Positions 53,134 through 63,260 are shown, numbered from the stretch's first letter. The stretch: 64,000 nucleotides of DNA from Caldilineales bacterium (GCA_019695115.1 JAIBAP010000006.1:1-64000), one strand, 5' to 3'. A program made the numbers and translations. Notes: generated by a model not told the origin, from the letters alone.

Positions 53134-55764
53134 TTAACGTCTGTGTTGAACTGATGGAAACCACAGGGATGGTTCCTGTCCATCCGGACGCCACGCCCAG
53201 AGTTCGAGACCGTAAGTCGGGCTGTAAGCACTGAAATAAAGGGCTGAAGAGGTCGAGATCAGAGCAAGGGGTGAGCTTGAGTACTGTCGAAGGTACAGAT
53301 CATTCAGGAGACGGGTGCCTTCTGTCGTGCCATCACTTGTCCAGAGTTCATAACCAGTCTCCTCTGCGCCCGCGGCAAAGTAGAAGGCTCCATCGAAAGC
53401 TATGGTCCTTGTTGGATTAGATCCCAGCGGCCCTGGACTGATATCCTTGAGAATAGAAGTTCCCGGGCCGGTACCGTCGCTTTTCCAGATCTCATATCCA
53501 TAAAGCGAGTGAAAAGCGCTGAATACCAGGGTATCTCCAACATACGCGAAATTGCGCGGTTCGAGCGGAGCGTCCGGCCCGGAGGCCACTACTACCGTAT
53601 TCGCTTCTGTCCCGTCACTCCGCCATAGAACCGCGCCAACCTCATTTTGGTCACCCGCCGAAACAATAAGTGTGCCCGCGAAGTCAAAAAAGGCGCGAGG
53701 GAAGCTGCTATCCTTGCCGGGTCTTAAGTCCTTGACCAGCTTTGTGCCATCCTTTGTGCCATCGCTATGCCACAGCTCATAACCGTACTCTTCGCTGTAG
53801 CCCACAAAGAACAACTGACTACCGACGGCCAAAGGCGGGGGACCCCCAACATATCCACCTTCTGCTATAGCCTTTATCAAGACCGTGCCTAACTCCGTGC
53901 CATCGCTTCGCCACAAACCGGCGCCATTGATAGGGTCATTCGCCCAAAAAAACAAGGTACCTTCGACATCCGTTAAGTTCCATGGTAAAGAATGCCAGCT
54001 GCCCGGGTTGATATCCTTGACGAGGATCGTGCCGGCTTCTGTGCCGTCTGTCTTCCAAAGCTCGCGACCCGTTGAAGGTTGCTCTGCATCGAAGAACACC
54101 TGGTTCCCCACTGCCGTAAGGTCTCTTGGTTCATAAAGGGCGAAGTCCTTGATCAGGTATGGAGTTTCCGTTACTTGATCGATGGCCCAGATAGCATTTT
54201 GGACAACGAAATAGGGCTTTGTTCCCGCAATAACCATTTCCTTGGCCATGGATGGCAGATCAAGGCGCTTGGGCGCGGCGGTGCCCTCCGTTTGCCATAT
54301 TCCAGGTTGATTCTGTAAGTCACTATGAACCTGGAAAAACAACACAGCATCTGATGCGACTATACCGGAAGCCCCAGAACTGCCAGGATCAAGTCTAATG
54401 CCTCGTACAGGGCGCGTGCCCGCTTCCGATCCGTCACTGACCCACAGATCGCGTTTGTAATCAACCATGGCTGAGAAAAACACCTTTTCACCACTGGCTT
54501 CTAATTCCCGGGGACCCGAACCACCGCCCGGCCAAATGTCTTTCACCAATACTGTGCCCTCCTCGGTGCCGTCACTCTTCCACAATTCAGAAGACGTGCT
54601 TGGAGCATAAGCAGAGAAGAACAGAGCTTCACTCGTTGGGGTCAAACCGGTTGGTGAACTATCTCCACCCGGATTGATGTTTTTGACCATGTAAGTGCCC
54701 GCCTCACTGCCATCACTCCTCCACAATTCTTGGCCAATACCAAAACCAGTGCTGCCGGCCGAGAAGAACAGTAGACCTTTGAATTCCGTGAACTCACGAA
54801 TGTTCGAACCGAAACTGCCTCCAATGTTTTTCACCAATGTGGTTCCCTCAATGGTGCCATCGCTTTTCCACAACTCGCCAGCCGGATCAAAGGTAGCTAT
54901 GAAAACTTGACTTCCCACTCGCTGTAATTCGTGGACATCACCAAAGAATGTTCGCAAGAGAATGGTGCCAGCGTCTGTACCATCGCTAACCCACAGTGTG
55001 CGCTTTCCCACCACGAAAAACACCCTGTTTTCCATTGAAATCAACATCTCGGGTTCAGAACTTGGTGCACCTGGGGAGACATCCTTCACCAGAAAAGTTT
55101 CATCAGGAGTTCCATCACTCCGCCACAGCTCAACACCGTGCGTCCCGTCGTTCGCACTGAAGTACAGAATCCCGGCGGCATTCACGAGATGGGAGGGAGA
55201 AGAGAAGGAAAAGCCCGGACGAATGTCCTTCACCTGAAACGTTCCCGACGCGGTGCCATCGCTTCGCCATAGTTCTCGACCCGATGTGGCAGTCGAACCA
55301 CTGAAATACAGCGTGCTGTTTGCCACGGTGAGTTCATCCGGATCCAAATCGTAGAAATCATGGACGATAGTCACCGGCCTTGTGCCCGGGATTGTGCCAT
55401 CACTCACCCATAATTGCCTCCCTGTGCTGGTTGTGTAGGCGCTAAAGAAAACGCTGCCATTGAACATGGTAAAGTCATCAGGGCTGGAATGATTAGGCCC
55501 TGGATCGATATCCTCAATCATGCGTGTCTGGGTCGCCGAACCATCACTTATCCACAATTCCTTGCCGCTACTACTTTCGTAGCCGCGAAAGAAGACAACA
55601 TCATCCAGCGCGAAGATGGATTCGGGTGCCAGTTCGGATCGTCTCGGGATTTGATTCAGGTCGGCCACCAGAAACGGGACAGGTGGATAAGCCCGGACGG
55701 AAACAACGCAAACTAAACCAACACAAGCAAACACTAACAGAACCCCTGCAAGCCTGGAGCGCAT
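53134..55764 (-). CDS. Secreted ELWxxDGT-repeat protein
   Basis: 876 aa. Signal peptide (1-25), then about 16 copies of ELW-x2-SDGT-type motifs (ELWRSDGTASGT, ELWKSDGTEEGT, QLWVSDGTIPGT) in units of about 46 residues. This makes a repetitive beta-propeller or beta-solenoid without a visible enzyme. One blade is degenerate (GIWQTEGT). The base composition looks clearly less GC-rich than that of its neighbours. Such proteins are exported surface or matrix components in several phyla. Stands alone between the met gene and a DUF697 gene. Confidence 0.85.
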   Translation of the reverse strand: MRSRLAGVLLVFACVGLVCVVSVRAYPPVPFLVADLNQIPRRSELAPESIFALDDVVFFRGYESSSGKELWISDGSATQTRMIEDIDPGPNHSSPDDFTMFNGSVFFSAYTTSTGRQLWVSDGTIPGTRPVTIVHDFYDLDPDELTVANSTLYFSGSTATSGRELWRSDGTASGTFQVKDIRPGFSFSSPSHLVNAAGILYFSANDGTHGVELWRSDGTPDETFLVKDVSPGAPSSEPEMLISMENRVFFVVGKRTLWVSDGTDAGTILLRTFFGDVHELQRVGSQVFIATFDPAGELWKSDGTIEGTTLVKNIGGSFGSNIREFTEFKGLLFFSAGSTGFGIGQELWRSDGSEAGTYMVKNINPGGDSSPTGLTPTSEALFFSAYAPSTSSELWKSDGTEEGTVLVKDIWPGGGSGPRELEASGEKVFFSAMVDYKRDLWVSDGSEAGTRPVRGIRLDPGSSGASGIVASDAVLFFQVHSDLQNQPGIWQTEGTAAPKRLDLPSMAKEMVIAGTKPYFVVQNAIWAIDQVTETPYLIKDFALYEPRDLTAVGNQVFFDAEQPSTGRELWKTDGTEAGTILVKDINPGSWHSLPWNLTDVEGTLFFWANDPINGAGLWRSDGTELGTVLIKAIAEGGYVGGPPPLAVGSQLFFVGYSEEYGYELWHSDGTKDGTKLVKDLRPGKDSSFPRAFFDFAGTLIVSAGDQNEVGAVLWRSDGTEANTVVVASGPDAPLEPRNFAYVGDTLVFSAFHSLYGYEIWKSDGTGPGTSILKDISPGPLGSNPTRTIAFDGAFYFAAGAEETGYELWTSDGTTEGTRLLNDLYLRQYSSSPLALISTSSALYFSAYSPTYGLELWAWRPDGQEPSLWFPSVQHRR

Positions 55765-55989
55765 ATCAATTCCTACCGGTTAGCGAAGAACGATATTCCT
55801 TCGAAAAACGAAATCCTTCCAGAATTAAACCATCACCAAAGCTACCTTGTCCAGTCAAATCGATGCCAAGATGTCCATAGTTTCGCGGCAACGGCCAGAC
55901 GAAAACCGCACGGTGGTGGGCTTTCTCCAAGCCAGTAGAAAGAACCCCATGGGACGCGTTAATTCTTGGCAAGAGGTCTATCCGCCTCG
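55765..55989. other. AT-richer intergenic stretch
   Basis: An open frame on the minus strand runs through this region, but it has no family-like sequence or good start. Nothing supported. Confidence 0.4.
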
Positions 55990-57147
55990 CTATCCGTGAA
56001 TCGGTTCCACCAACCCAAACCCACAATGCGGGCAGAAACGCTGCCTTCGTCCCACCTTCTTCTGGCAGTTGGGGCAGCGCCGGGCCAAACGCCGCGGCGC
56101 CGGCAGGGAGGGCCGGCCCTCCCTGGGCCGCGGCTTGGGCAGGAAAGCCGCGGCGCGGGCCTTGCCTTCGGCCAGGGCTTCGGCATACAGCGCCTTCATG
56201 CGCGCGGACGATAGCTCAGTCCCATGCGCATACCAGTTGTAGACGGCATGCCCCGTGACATAGGTGCCGGCATAGGCGATGGCGATCTTGGGGACCAGCC
56301 CGACGCCGGGGATGAAACCGACCAGGGTGCGGGCCACCTGCCGCCAGATGAACCCGGCCCCCACCACGCCCACCACCGGCCCCACCAACTCCCGCGCCGT
56401 GCCGTTGTGCCCCAGCGCCAGTGCCAACCTGTAGCTCAGCAAGACCTGGTTCTTGGTCAGCACCACCATATCCGCCACCGAGAGCGGGAGGCCCAGGACA
56501 GGCATCAGCTCGGCCACGCCCGTGCCGGCAGCAAAGCTGGCATTGGCGTAGCAACTCTCATTGATCAGGCGAATGGATACGGTCGGGCGCAGGGCGGGCA
56601 GGTGATGCGCCAGGGCCACGTGCCGGTCGGGGAAAAGCCGCAGGAGCGCCGGGATCAGTTCGGCTTCCAGCGGCTGGGTGGCGGCGGCATCCACCACTAC
56701 GTCGGCGTCCGCCTGCCAAAAGCGGCGGTCGGCAGGCGGCGCGCCTGTGCTATGGCGCGGCAAGATATGGGCAACAACGATGGGCAGATTGGCTTTGGCC
56801 GCCCGCAGGCGTTCGATGACCTGCTGCTCGTTGCTTACGTCCGCCCGGTCGGCAGGAACCACCACCAGCGCCAGGTCGGCGCCGCCGGCTTCGGCCAGGG
56901 CTTCATCGCTGGCAGGCAACGGATAGGCCCACAGTGTCTGCCCTTGCGCCGTACTCAGCGCGGGATGGGTTTCCAGACGCTGTTTGTAGGGGTCGGTGCG
57001 CAACACATCCGCCAGCCAGTACATCGCCTCCTTGTCGCTGCCGATCAGGGCCAGACGAAAAGGCGTCTGTACTTGCTGGCGGATGGCCCCAGCGTCGATC
57101 TCGGTGATGGTGGACCAGATGACGCTGAGTAGGTTAGCCCGACTCAT
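55990..57147 (-). CDS. DUF697 membrane-associated protein with C-terminal zinc ribbon
   Basis: 385 aa. Residues about 28-180 resemble a degenerate GTPase: FRLALIGSDKEAM replaces a P-loop and LALVVVPADRADVS sits like a G3/G4 region, but GKS/T is absent. DUF697 follows (about 185-320), with hydrophobic helices (LVGPVVGVVGAGFIWRQVA). The tail ends in RCPNCQKKVGRRQRFCPHCG, a four-Cys zinc ribbon. An ancestral GTPase may have been reused as a non-hydrolysing sensor or scaffold; that is inference. Confidence 0.72.
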   Translation of the reverse strand: MSRANLLSVIWSTITEIDAGAIRQQVQTPFRLALIGSDKEAMYWLADVLRTDPYKQRLETHPALSTAQGQTLWAYPLPASDEALAEAGGADLALVVVPADRADVSNEQQVIERLRAAKANLPIVVAHILPRHSTGAPPADRRFWQADADVVVDAAATQPLEAELIPALLRLFPDRHVALAHHLPALRPTVSIRLINESCYANASFAAGTGVAELMPVLGLPLSVADMVVLTKNQVLLSYRLALALGHNGTARELVGPVVGVVGAGFIWRQVARTLVGFIPGVGLVPKIAIAYAGTYVTGHAVYNWYAHGTELSSARMKALYAEALAEGKARAAAFLPKPRPREGRPSLPAPRRLARRCPNCQKKVGRRQRFCPHCGFGLVEPIHG

Positions 57148-57215
57148 GGGTTAGGAATTGCGAAATTCGGATTGCGAAATGGATCGATCACGAATGGCAC
57201 GAATGGAGCCAGTTA

Positions 57216-57541
57216 TCAGTCGTCAGTCGTCAGTCGTCAGTCATCAGTCATCAGTCATCAGTCATCAGTCATCAGTCATCAGTCATCAGTTACCACCTGC
57301 GACCTGCGATCCTTCGTTTCACTCAGGACAAGCTCTGCGACCTGCGATCCTTCGTTTCACTCAGGACAAGCTCTGCGACTTGCGACTTGCGACCTGCCAC
57401 TTGCGACTTGCGACCTGCCACTTGCGACCTGCCACTTGCGACCTGCCACTTGCGACTTGCGACTTGCCACTTGCGACTTGCCACTTGCGATCCTTCGTTT
57501 CACTCAGGACAGGCTCTGCGACCTGCCACTTGCGACTTGTG
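57216..57541. repeat. Heptamer arrays with interspersed 33-bp units
   Basis: CAGTCRT units, then ACCTGCG/ACTTGCG units. A 33-bp unit beginning GATCCTTCGTTTCACTCAGG occurs at 57308-57340, 57346-57378 and 57489-57521. The remainder of 57148-57544 is heptameric, with no gene. Confidence 0.9.
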
Positions 57542-57544
57542 ACC

Positions 57545-59812
57545 TCAATACCGCCGATCGCGTCGCTCTGGGCGGTCGCCGCGCCCGCCATCGCGCCCGC
57601 TATCGCGGCGGCCACGGTCTGGGCCGCCGCGGTCGGAACCACCGCGGTCGGGGCCACTGCGGCGGTCGCGACCCTTGCGGTCGCGCTCCATCGCTTCTTC
57701 GGCGGTCAGGCCCTCTAGCACGGCCTGGCGGCTGAGGCGAATCTTGCCGGTTTCGCCTTCGATGTCGATCACCATGACCGTGATCTCGTCGCCCATCTGC
57801 ACCACATCCTCCACCTTGCCCACGCGGTAGTCGGCCAGTTGCGAGATGTGCACCATGCCATCGATGCCGGGCAGGATCTCGACGAAGCAGCCGTAGGCCT
57901 CGATGCGCACCACTTTGCCGGTGTAGATGGCGCCGATCTTGGCGCTGGCGGTCATGGCATTGATCTCTTCTAATGCCTTCTCGGCTTCGACGCCGCCGGC
58001 GACGAACACCGTGCCGTCTTCTTCGATATCGATCTTGACCTTGTAATCGGCCTGCAAGCGGCGCACGTTCTTGCCGCCGGGGCCGATGATCTTGCCGATC
58101 TTTTCGGGGTCGATGCGGGTGCTGAGGATGCGCGGGGCATGCTTCGACAGGCTGGGCCGCGGCTCCGGCAGGACATCCAACATCTTGCCCAGGATGAACA
58201 TGCGGCCTTCACGGGCCTGAGACAGGGCGTTTTCCAGCAGGTTGTAGCTCAAGCCCTTGATCTTGATGTCCATCTGCAGGGCGGTGATGCCCTTCTCACT
58301 ACCGGCGACCTTGAAATCCATGTCGCCCAGGTGGTCTTCCATGCCCTGGATGTCAGACAGCACCACAAAACGGCTGCCGGGCTGGGTCACGTCGCCTTCG
58401 CTGATCAGGCCCATAGCGATGCCCGCCACCGGCGCCGAGATCGGCACCCCGGCATCCATCAGGGCCAGGGTGCTGCCGCAGACCGAGGCCATCGAAGTCG
58501 AGCCGTTGGAGGCCAGACACTCGGACACCAGCCGCAGCGTGTAGGGGAAGGCTTCCTGGCTGGGGATCACCGGCTCCAGCGCTCGCTCGGCCAGGGCGCC
58601 GTGCCCGATCTCGCGGCGCTTGGGGCCGCGGCTGGGCCAGGTCTCGCCGGTCGAGAAGGGCGGGAAGTTGTAGTGGTGCAGATAGCGTTTGGTGTCTTCG
58701 GGCAGCAGGCTGTCCAGGGTCTGCGCCTCGCTGGGCGCGCCCAGGGTGGCGATGGTGAGGATCTGCGTCTCGCCGCGGGTGAACAGCCCGGTGCCGTGCG
58801 TGCGGGGCAGGACATTGACCGCGCAGGAGATGGGGCGGATCTGCTGCGGGTTGCGGCCGTCGGGGCGTTCGCCCGTATCGAGGATGCGGGTGCGCACGGC
58901 CTTCTTGAGGACGCTCTCGAAGACGGTGTTCATGTCCAGGGCCGAATACGATTCGCCCAATTGGGCCACCATCTCGGCCCGCACGGCATCCAGGGCGGCG
59001 GCGCGCGCTTCTTTGCCCATGGCGGCGCCGATGATCTCGTGGACGCGGGTTTTGACCAGGTCGGTGACGGCTGCGACGCTCTCCGGCGCCGGTTCGTAAA
59101 TGGAGACCGAGCGTTTGGCCTTGCCCACGGCCGCCCGCATCTCGTGCTGCAATTGGATCGAAGCCTGCAAGGCGGCGTGGCCGACGCGCATCGCTTCCAG
59201 CATCATGAACTCGGGCAGTTCGTTGGCCCCGGCCTCGACCATGAGGATGCCATCGGCCGTGCCGCCCAGCCGCAGGTCGAGCAGGCTGCGCGCCATCTGC
59301 GAGAAGCTGGGGTTGATGACGTATTGGTTATCGACATAGCCCACGCGCACCGCGCCCACCGGCCCGTCCCAGGGGATGTCGGAGATCATCAGCGCCGCCG
59401 AGGCGGCGTTGATGGCCAGGATGTCGAGCGGGTTCTCGTCGTCGGCGCTGAGGGCGGTGCAGATGATCTGCACTTCGTTGCGAAAGCCGTCCGAGAACAG
59501 GGGGCGGAGGGGGCGGTCGATGAGGCGGCTGGTGAGGATGGCCTCGGAGGTGGGGCGACCCTCGCGGCGGAAGAAACTGCCGGGGATGCGGCCAGCCGCA
59601 TAAAGTCGCTCCTCGAAGTCGACGCTGAGGGGGAAGAAATCGGCTTCGGCTTTGGCGGTGCTGGAGGCCGTGGCCGTGGCCAGCACGACCGATTCGCCTG
59701 ACGAGGCCACGACGGCGCCGCCGGCCAGCTTGGCCAGATCGCCGGTTTCGAAGGACACGGTCTTGTCGCCAATGACCGTGCTGAAGAGATTGGATTGTCG
59801 ATAGCTATTCAT
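57545..59812 (-). CDS. pnp: Polynucleotide phosphorylase
   Basis: 755 aa. 3'-to-5' phosphorolytic exoribonuclease, trimeric. Two RNase PH cores with an all-alpha region between them ([12 protein letters not shown] and RPLFSDGF in the first, [14 protein letters not shown] and [17 protein letters not shown] in the second). A KH domain ([13 protein letters not shown]) and an S1 domain ([21 protein letters not shown]) follow, with a C-terminal Arg/Gly/Asp-rich tail. It lies downstream of rpsO as in many bacteria, but a strong terminator stands between them. Confidence 0.97.
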   Translation of the reverse strand: MNSYRQSNLFSTVIGDKTVSFETGDLAKLAGGAVVASSGESVVLATATASSTAKAEADFFPLSVDFEERLYAAGRIPGSFFRREGRPTSEAILTSRLIDRPLRPLFSDGFRNEVQIICTALSADDENPLDILAINAASAALMISDIPWDGPVGAVRVGYVDNQYVINPSFSQMARSLLDLRLGGTADGILMVEAGANELPEFMMLEAMRVGHAALQASIQLQHEMRAAVGKAKRSVSIYEPAPESVAAVTDLVKTRVHEIIGAAMGKEARAAALDAVRAEMVAQLGESYSALDMNTVFESVLKKAVRTRILDTGERPDGRNPQQIRPISCAVNVLPRTHGTGLFTRGETQILTIATLGAPSEAQTLDSLLPEDTKRYLHHYNFPPFSTGETWPSRGPKRREIGHGALAERALEPVIPSQEAFPYTLRLVSECLASNGSTSMASVCGSTLALMDAGVPISAPVAGIAMGLISEGDVTQPGSRFVVLSDIQGMEDHLGDMDFKVAGSEKGITALQMDIKIKGLSYNLLENALSQAREGRMFILGKMLDVLPEPRPSLSKHAPRILSTRIDPEKIGKIIGPGGKNVRRLQADYKVKIDIEEDGTVFVAGGVEAEKALEEINAMTASAKIGAIYTGKVVRIEAYGCFVEILPGIDGMVHISQLADYRVGKVEDVVQMGDEITVMVIDIEGETGKIRLSRQAVLEGLTAEEAMERDRKGRDRRSGPDRGGSDRGGPDRGRRDSGRDGGRGDRPERRDRRY

Positions 59813-60130
59813 GAGCTTGCCTTGTGTGATGATTGCCCCCGTCAGATGCAGCTGCCCAATGGCTTTGGGCGGAGCGGCCGGGCCGAAACGAAGCGTTCAT
59901 GGCCCGCGCCCTGCCGCCGTTCACCCTGCCATCGGCCGGCTGTTGCCCTCCCTACACAAGGCCAGGGACTGGAAACTGCGTCGCACCAGGGCGGTGCGGC
60001 GCACTTGCCAATTCCTGCTCCTTGTCGTCGTCGAGAAGGGCGCGGCGCCGGTGATAGATGGCTGGCCGGCAGCGCAGGCGATGGGAGCCTGGTTGGATGA
60101 CGAAAGGGAAAGATGAGGTTGTTTGCAGAT
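59813..60130. other. pnp leader region
   Basis: No supportable gene. On the minus strand a hairpin of the GTGCGCCGCACC/GGTGCGAC type (near 59985-60003) could matter for pnp mRNA control. No clear promoter was recognised. Confidence 0.35.
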
Positions 60131-60176
60131 AAAAGAAACGAGCAGAGGCTCCGTTTTGGTCGCCTCTACTCGTTTC
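60131..60176 (-). terminator. rpsO terminator
   Basis: Minus-strand stem of 15 bases (60176-60162 with 60149-60135; one non-Watson-Crick position) and T-run TTTT (60134-60131). Confidence 0.8.
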
Positions 60177-60193
60177 CCTTCTCTGCGTCGAGA

Positions 60194-60463
60194 TTACTTC
60201 CGCAGACCCAGTCGCTGGATCAGCTCCTGGTAACGTTGATTGTCCTTGTTTTTGAGATAAGCCAGGTGGCGGCGGCGTTGCCCGACCAGCTTGAGCAAAC
60301 CCCGGCGTGAGGCTTCGTCCTGTTTGTGCAGCTTCAGATGGTCGATCAGTTGGTTGATGCGGTTGGTCAGGAGGGCCACCTGGACTTCGGGCGAGCCGGT
60401 GTCCTGGGCGTGGAGATGGTACTGCTGAATGATCGCTTGCTTCTCGGCAACACTGAGTGACAC
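60194..60463 (-). CDS. rpsO: 30S ribosomal protein S15
   Basis: 89 aa, exact family length. [19 protein letters not shown] and [20 protein letters not shown] are S15 signatures; it binds 16S rRNA and helps assemble the platform. A GTG start with AAGGAG nine bases upstream is chosen. The pnp gene follows after a terminator. Confidence 0.97.
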   Translation of the reverse strand: MSLSVAEKQAIIQQYHLHAQDTGSPEVQVALLTNRINQLIDHLKLHKQDEASRRGLLKLVGQRRRHLAYLKNKDNQRYQELIQRLGLRK

Positions 60464-60684
60464 GGAAAAGATTCTCCTTTGCAGAGCCGGAACATCGCTG
60501 GCCGTTCGCCGGGCGCATGTTCCAGCCGAAGATAAGTTGTAACCACCAGGTCGGTGTAAAGGTCTTTTGGGGCCAGTCAGAAATGATACCACGAAACCCG
60601 AAGCGAACCCAAATCAGGGATTCGATGCGGAAGATCACCCGATCTTCCGCATCGAATCCCCGCCGCCTCCGGCCTGGGCGGCTT

Positions 60685-62508
60685 TCAGATGCGCCCGAAC
60701 TGCTTCTCCAACTGGGCGGCGCTGAAATGGAGGACGGTGGGCCGGCCGTGCGGGCAGGTGCGGGGGTTGGCGCAGGCTTCCAGCTGGCGCAGCAACTCGC
60801 GCTGCTCGGCCAGCGAGAGCACCTGCCCGGCCTTGATCGCCAGGCGCTTGCAGATGATCTTGACCAGCTCATCCTCGCAGCCCTGCCCCACCAGATCATC
60901 ATACTGGCCCAGGTTTTCGGCCACCTCTTGCAACAATCGCTGCGGGTCTTGCCGGCCCATGAAGGCGGGGACGGCGCGCAGCAGATAGCTCCCGGCCCCG
61001 AACGGCTCGATCTCGAAGCCGCTCTGCTGCAAGGTGGGCAGGTGGTCGGCGATGAGACCCGCCAGTTGGCCGCCCATTTCGATGGGCAGGGGTTCCAGGA
61101 GTTGTTGGCGGGGCACCGGCCGGCGCTCGGCTTCGACGATCTGTTCGTAGAGGATGCGTTCGTGGGCGGCGTGTTGGTCGATCAAGAAGAGGCCGCCGGG
61201 GCCTTCGGCCACCAGCCAGGCGGCAGCCACCTGGCCGACGGGTCGCAGGGGCGGGAGGGCGGCGGGGGCAAAGGAGGCGGGGACGACGGGCGGCGCCGGG
61301 TCGAGGGCGTCCTCCTGCCCGGCGAGGATGGGGGCGTCGTCGGGCGCCAGGCTGTGGCGGTAGAGGTCCATGGCCATCTGCCCGCGAGGGGCGTCGGGCT
61401 GGCCAGCCTGGACGAGGGCGTCGCGGCGCTGCGCCCAGCCGGGCTGGGCGGCCCAACCGGGTTGGGCGGCCCAACCGGCCGGAGCTGATGGCGTCAGGCT
61501 GGCGACGGGGGCGGCGTCGACCAGGGTGCGGTGCACGGCCCGCTGCACGGCGCGGAAGATGAGCGAGGCGTCGCGGAAGCGGACTTCGGCTTTGGCCGGG
61601 TGGACGTTGACATCCACCTGTTCGGGCGGGAGGGTGACGAAGACGAGGGCCAGGGGGAAGCGGTCGCCGGGGAGGAGGGTGTGGTAGGCCTGGATGACGG
61701 CGAAGGTGAGGTTGCGGTCCTGGATGGCGCGGCGATTGACGAAGATCTCGATGGCGCTGCGGTTGGCGCGGTGGAGGCTGGGTTCGCTGATGAAGCCGCC
61801 CACCTGGATGCCGGGCGCGGCCGGGTCATCGTCGGGCAGGATGGCCAGCATCTGGCGGGCGATGGCGGCGTCGAAGACCTTGATCAGCACCTGGGCGGGG
61901 TCGCCATTGCCCGGCGACTGGAAGACCAGTCGGCCCTCGGCCAGGTAGCTGAAGCGGACGTGCGGGTAGGCCAGGGCGTAGCGGCTGACGATGCGGGAGA
62001 TGTGCCCGGCCTCGGTGGCGTCGGAGCGGAGGAATTTGAGCCGGGCGGGGGTGTTCCAGAACAGGTGCTCGACGCTGATGCTGGTTCCGGGGGGCGAGCC
62101 GATGGCGCGCTCGCCGGCCAGCCGGCCGCCTTCCAGCCGCAACTCGATGCCGGCGGCCTCGGCGGCGGCGCGGGTGACGAGTGTGAACTGGCTGACGGCG
62201 CTGATGGCGGCCAGGGCTTCGCCGCGGAAGCCGAGGGTGGCGATGTGTTCCAGGTCGTCGGCGCTTTGGAGTTTGCTGGTGGCGTGGCGCTGGACGGCCA
62301 GGGCGGCTTCGGCGGCGGGGATGCCGCTGCCGTTGTCGATGACGCGCACCAGCCCCCGCCCGCCCTCGCGCGCTTCCACCCGGATGTCGGTGGCGCCGGC
62401 GTCCAGGCTGTTCTCGATCAGTTCTTTGGCGACGGAGGCAGGGCGCTCGACGACTTCGCCAGCGGCGATTTTGTCGGCGACGTCAGGGGCGAGGAGGCGG
62501 ATGGGCAT
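60685..62508 (-). CDS. mutL: DNA mismatch repair protein MutL
   Basis: 607 aa. N-terminal GHKL ATPase: ELIENSLDAGATDI, IDNGSGI and LGFRGEAL. The C-terminal domain has DQHAAHERILYE (the DQHAx2Ex4E endonuclease motif) and TCPHGRP, both found in MutL proteins that nick DNA themselves. This fits bacteria without MutH. The linker contains WAAQPG repeats from an 18-bp tandem unit (61431-61480). A TATAAT lies nine bases upstream of the ATG, so the mRNA is probably leaderless. No mutS is in the window. Confidence 0.97.
   Translation of the reverse strand: MPIRLLAPDVADKIAAGEVVERPASVAKELIENSLDAGATDIRVEAREGGRGLVRVIDNGSGIPAAEAALAVQRHATSKLQSADDLEHIATLGFRGEALAAISAVSQFTLVTRAAAEAAGIELRLEGGRLAGERAIGSPPGTSISVEHLFWNTPARLKFLRSDATEAGHISRIVSRYALAYPHVRFSYLAEGRLVFQSPGNGDPAQVLIKVFDAAIARQMLAILPDDDPAAPGIQVGGFISEPSLHRANRSAIEIFVNRRAIQDRNLTFAVIQAYHTLLPGDRFPLALVFVTLPPEQVDVNVHPAKAEVRFRDASLIFRAVQRAVHRTLVDAAPVASLTPSAPAGWAAQPGWAAQPGWAQRRDALVQAGQPDAPRGQMAMDLYRHSLAPDDAPILAGQEDALDPAPPVVPASFAPAALPPLRPVGQVAAAWLVAEGPGGLFLIDQHAAHERILYEQIVEAERRPVPRQQLLEPLPIEMGGQLAGLIADHLPTLQQSGFEIEPFGAGSYLLRAVPAFMGRQDPQRLLQEVAENLGQYDDLVGQGCEDELVKIICKRLAIKAGQVLSLAEQRELLRQLEACANPRTCPHGRPTVLHFSAAQLEKQFGRI
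61431..61480. repeat. 18-bp tandem repeat in the mutL linker
   Basis: About two and a half copies of a unit encoding WAAQPG. Copy changes keep frame. Confidence 0.75.
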
Positions 62509-62516
62509 GGGGGGGG

Positions 62517-62522
62517 ATTATA
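62517..62522 (-). promoter_or_regulatory. mutL -10 element
   Basis: Minus strand TATAAT in ATGCTATAAT, ending nine bases from the ATG, consistent with a leaderless or near-leaderless transcript. No good -35 was found. Confidence 0.5.
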
Positions 62523-62559
62523 GCATGGGCGGGGCCCCTGCTCACATCCCAACAAAGAT

Positions 62560-62604
62560 TTGATCTGGAGCAATTTCTGGCTACAATATAGCCAGAAATT
62601 GCTC
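62560..62604 (+). promoter_or_regulatory. Toxin-antitoxin promoter covered by a perfect dyad
   Basis: TTGATC (62560-62565), 16-bp spacer, TACAAT (62582-62587). GAGCAATTTCTGGCTA (62568-62583) is exactly complementary to 62589-62604 with a 5-base loop, so an operator covers the spacer, the -10 and the start region. Confidence 0.8.
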
Positions 62605-62642
62605 GTTGACGACACTCACTTCACCCCGGAGGAGACAGCATC

Positions 62643-62966
62643 TTGCGTTATGAAATCATCTTTGCTCCACAAGCCGAAGAAGACTTGCTAGACTTGCGCG
62701 CCAATGAGCGCGGTGAAGTCTTGGATGCTATCGAGACTCATCTCCGCTACGAACCAGAAAAAGTCAGCAAGAGCCGTATCAAGCGCTTGGAGGGGCTTGA
62801 ATGGCCGCAGTATCGGCTACGGATCGGTGATATTCGAGCGTTTTACGATGTGTTCTATGTTCGTGCGGGCGGTGTTGTTGAGATACTTGTCGTTCGAGAG
62901 AAAACCGAAGCTATGAAATGGCTTGCAGACTATGGGAGAAAGACGGATGATTCAGATTCCGCTTAA
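62643..62966 (+). CDS. RelE/ParE-family toxin
   Basis: 107 aa. YEIIFAPQAEEDLLDL, LEGLEWPQYRLRIGDIRAFY and VVEILVVREKTEAM follow the RelE/ParE fold, with the Arg-rich strand likely near the active site. It probably cuts ribosome-bound mRNA or blocks gyrase. TTG is the start, as GGAGGAG lies nine bases upstream and no in-frame ATG is near. Toxin precedes antitoxin, the reverse of classic relBE. Confidence 0.85.
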   Translation: MRYEIIFAPQAEEDLLDLRANERGEVLDAIETHLRYEPEKVSKSRIKRLEGLEWPQYRLRIGDIRAFYDVFYVRAGGVVEILVVREKTEAMKWLADYGRKTDDSDSA

Positions 62967-63231
62967 CCAAGTGAAAGATGACCTCTCACGCTACTTGCGG
63001 ATGGCCGAAAAAGAGGATGTCATTATCACCCGCCATGGCATCCCCGCTGGCGTCTTGATCGGTTTCGAGGATCCAGAAGCCTGGTGGGAGGAGTTGCTGT
63101 TGCGTGATCCGCGTTTCAGCGCGCGGGTGGCTCAGGCGCGCAGCAGTCTACGCGCTGGGCAGGGCATTAGCATCGAGCGGTTGCGCGAGAAGCACAACAT
63201 CCAGCCGGAGACGGCCAGGGTGGAGGAGTAA
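62947..63231 (+). CDS. Phd/YefM-type antitoxin
   Basis: 94 aa. IPLNQVKDDLSRYLRMAEKEDVIITRHGIPAGVLIG is a Phd/YefM N-terminal DNA-binding fold. The acidic C-terminal half (about 50-94) should wrap the toxin. The ATG at 62947 overlaps the toxin stop by 20 bases, which couples translation. Binds the dyad upstream, probably with the toxin. Confidence 0.8.
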   Translation: MIQIPLNQVKDDLSRYLRMAEKEDVIITRHGIPAGVLIGFEDPEAWWEELLLRDPRFSARVAQARSSLRAGQGISIERLREKHNIQPETARVEE

Positions 63232-63260
63232 AGAGTGACTGCTACCGCCAGCAGGAAACC

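Noticed and set aside
59795-60130. Short plus-strand frames before rpsO
   Set aside because: No ribosome binding site or family-like sequence; they run antisense to the pnp leader.
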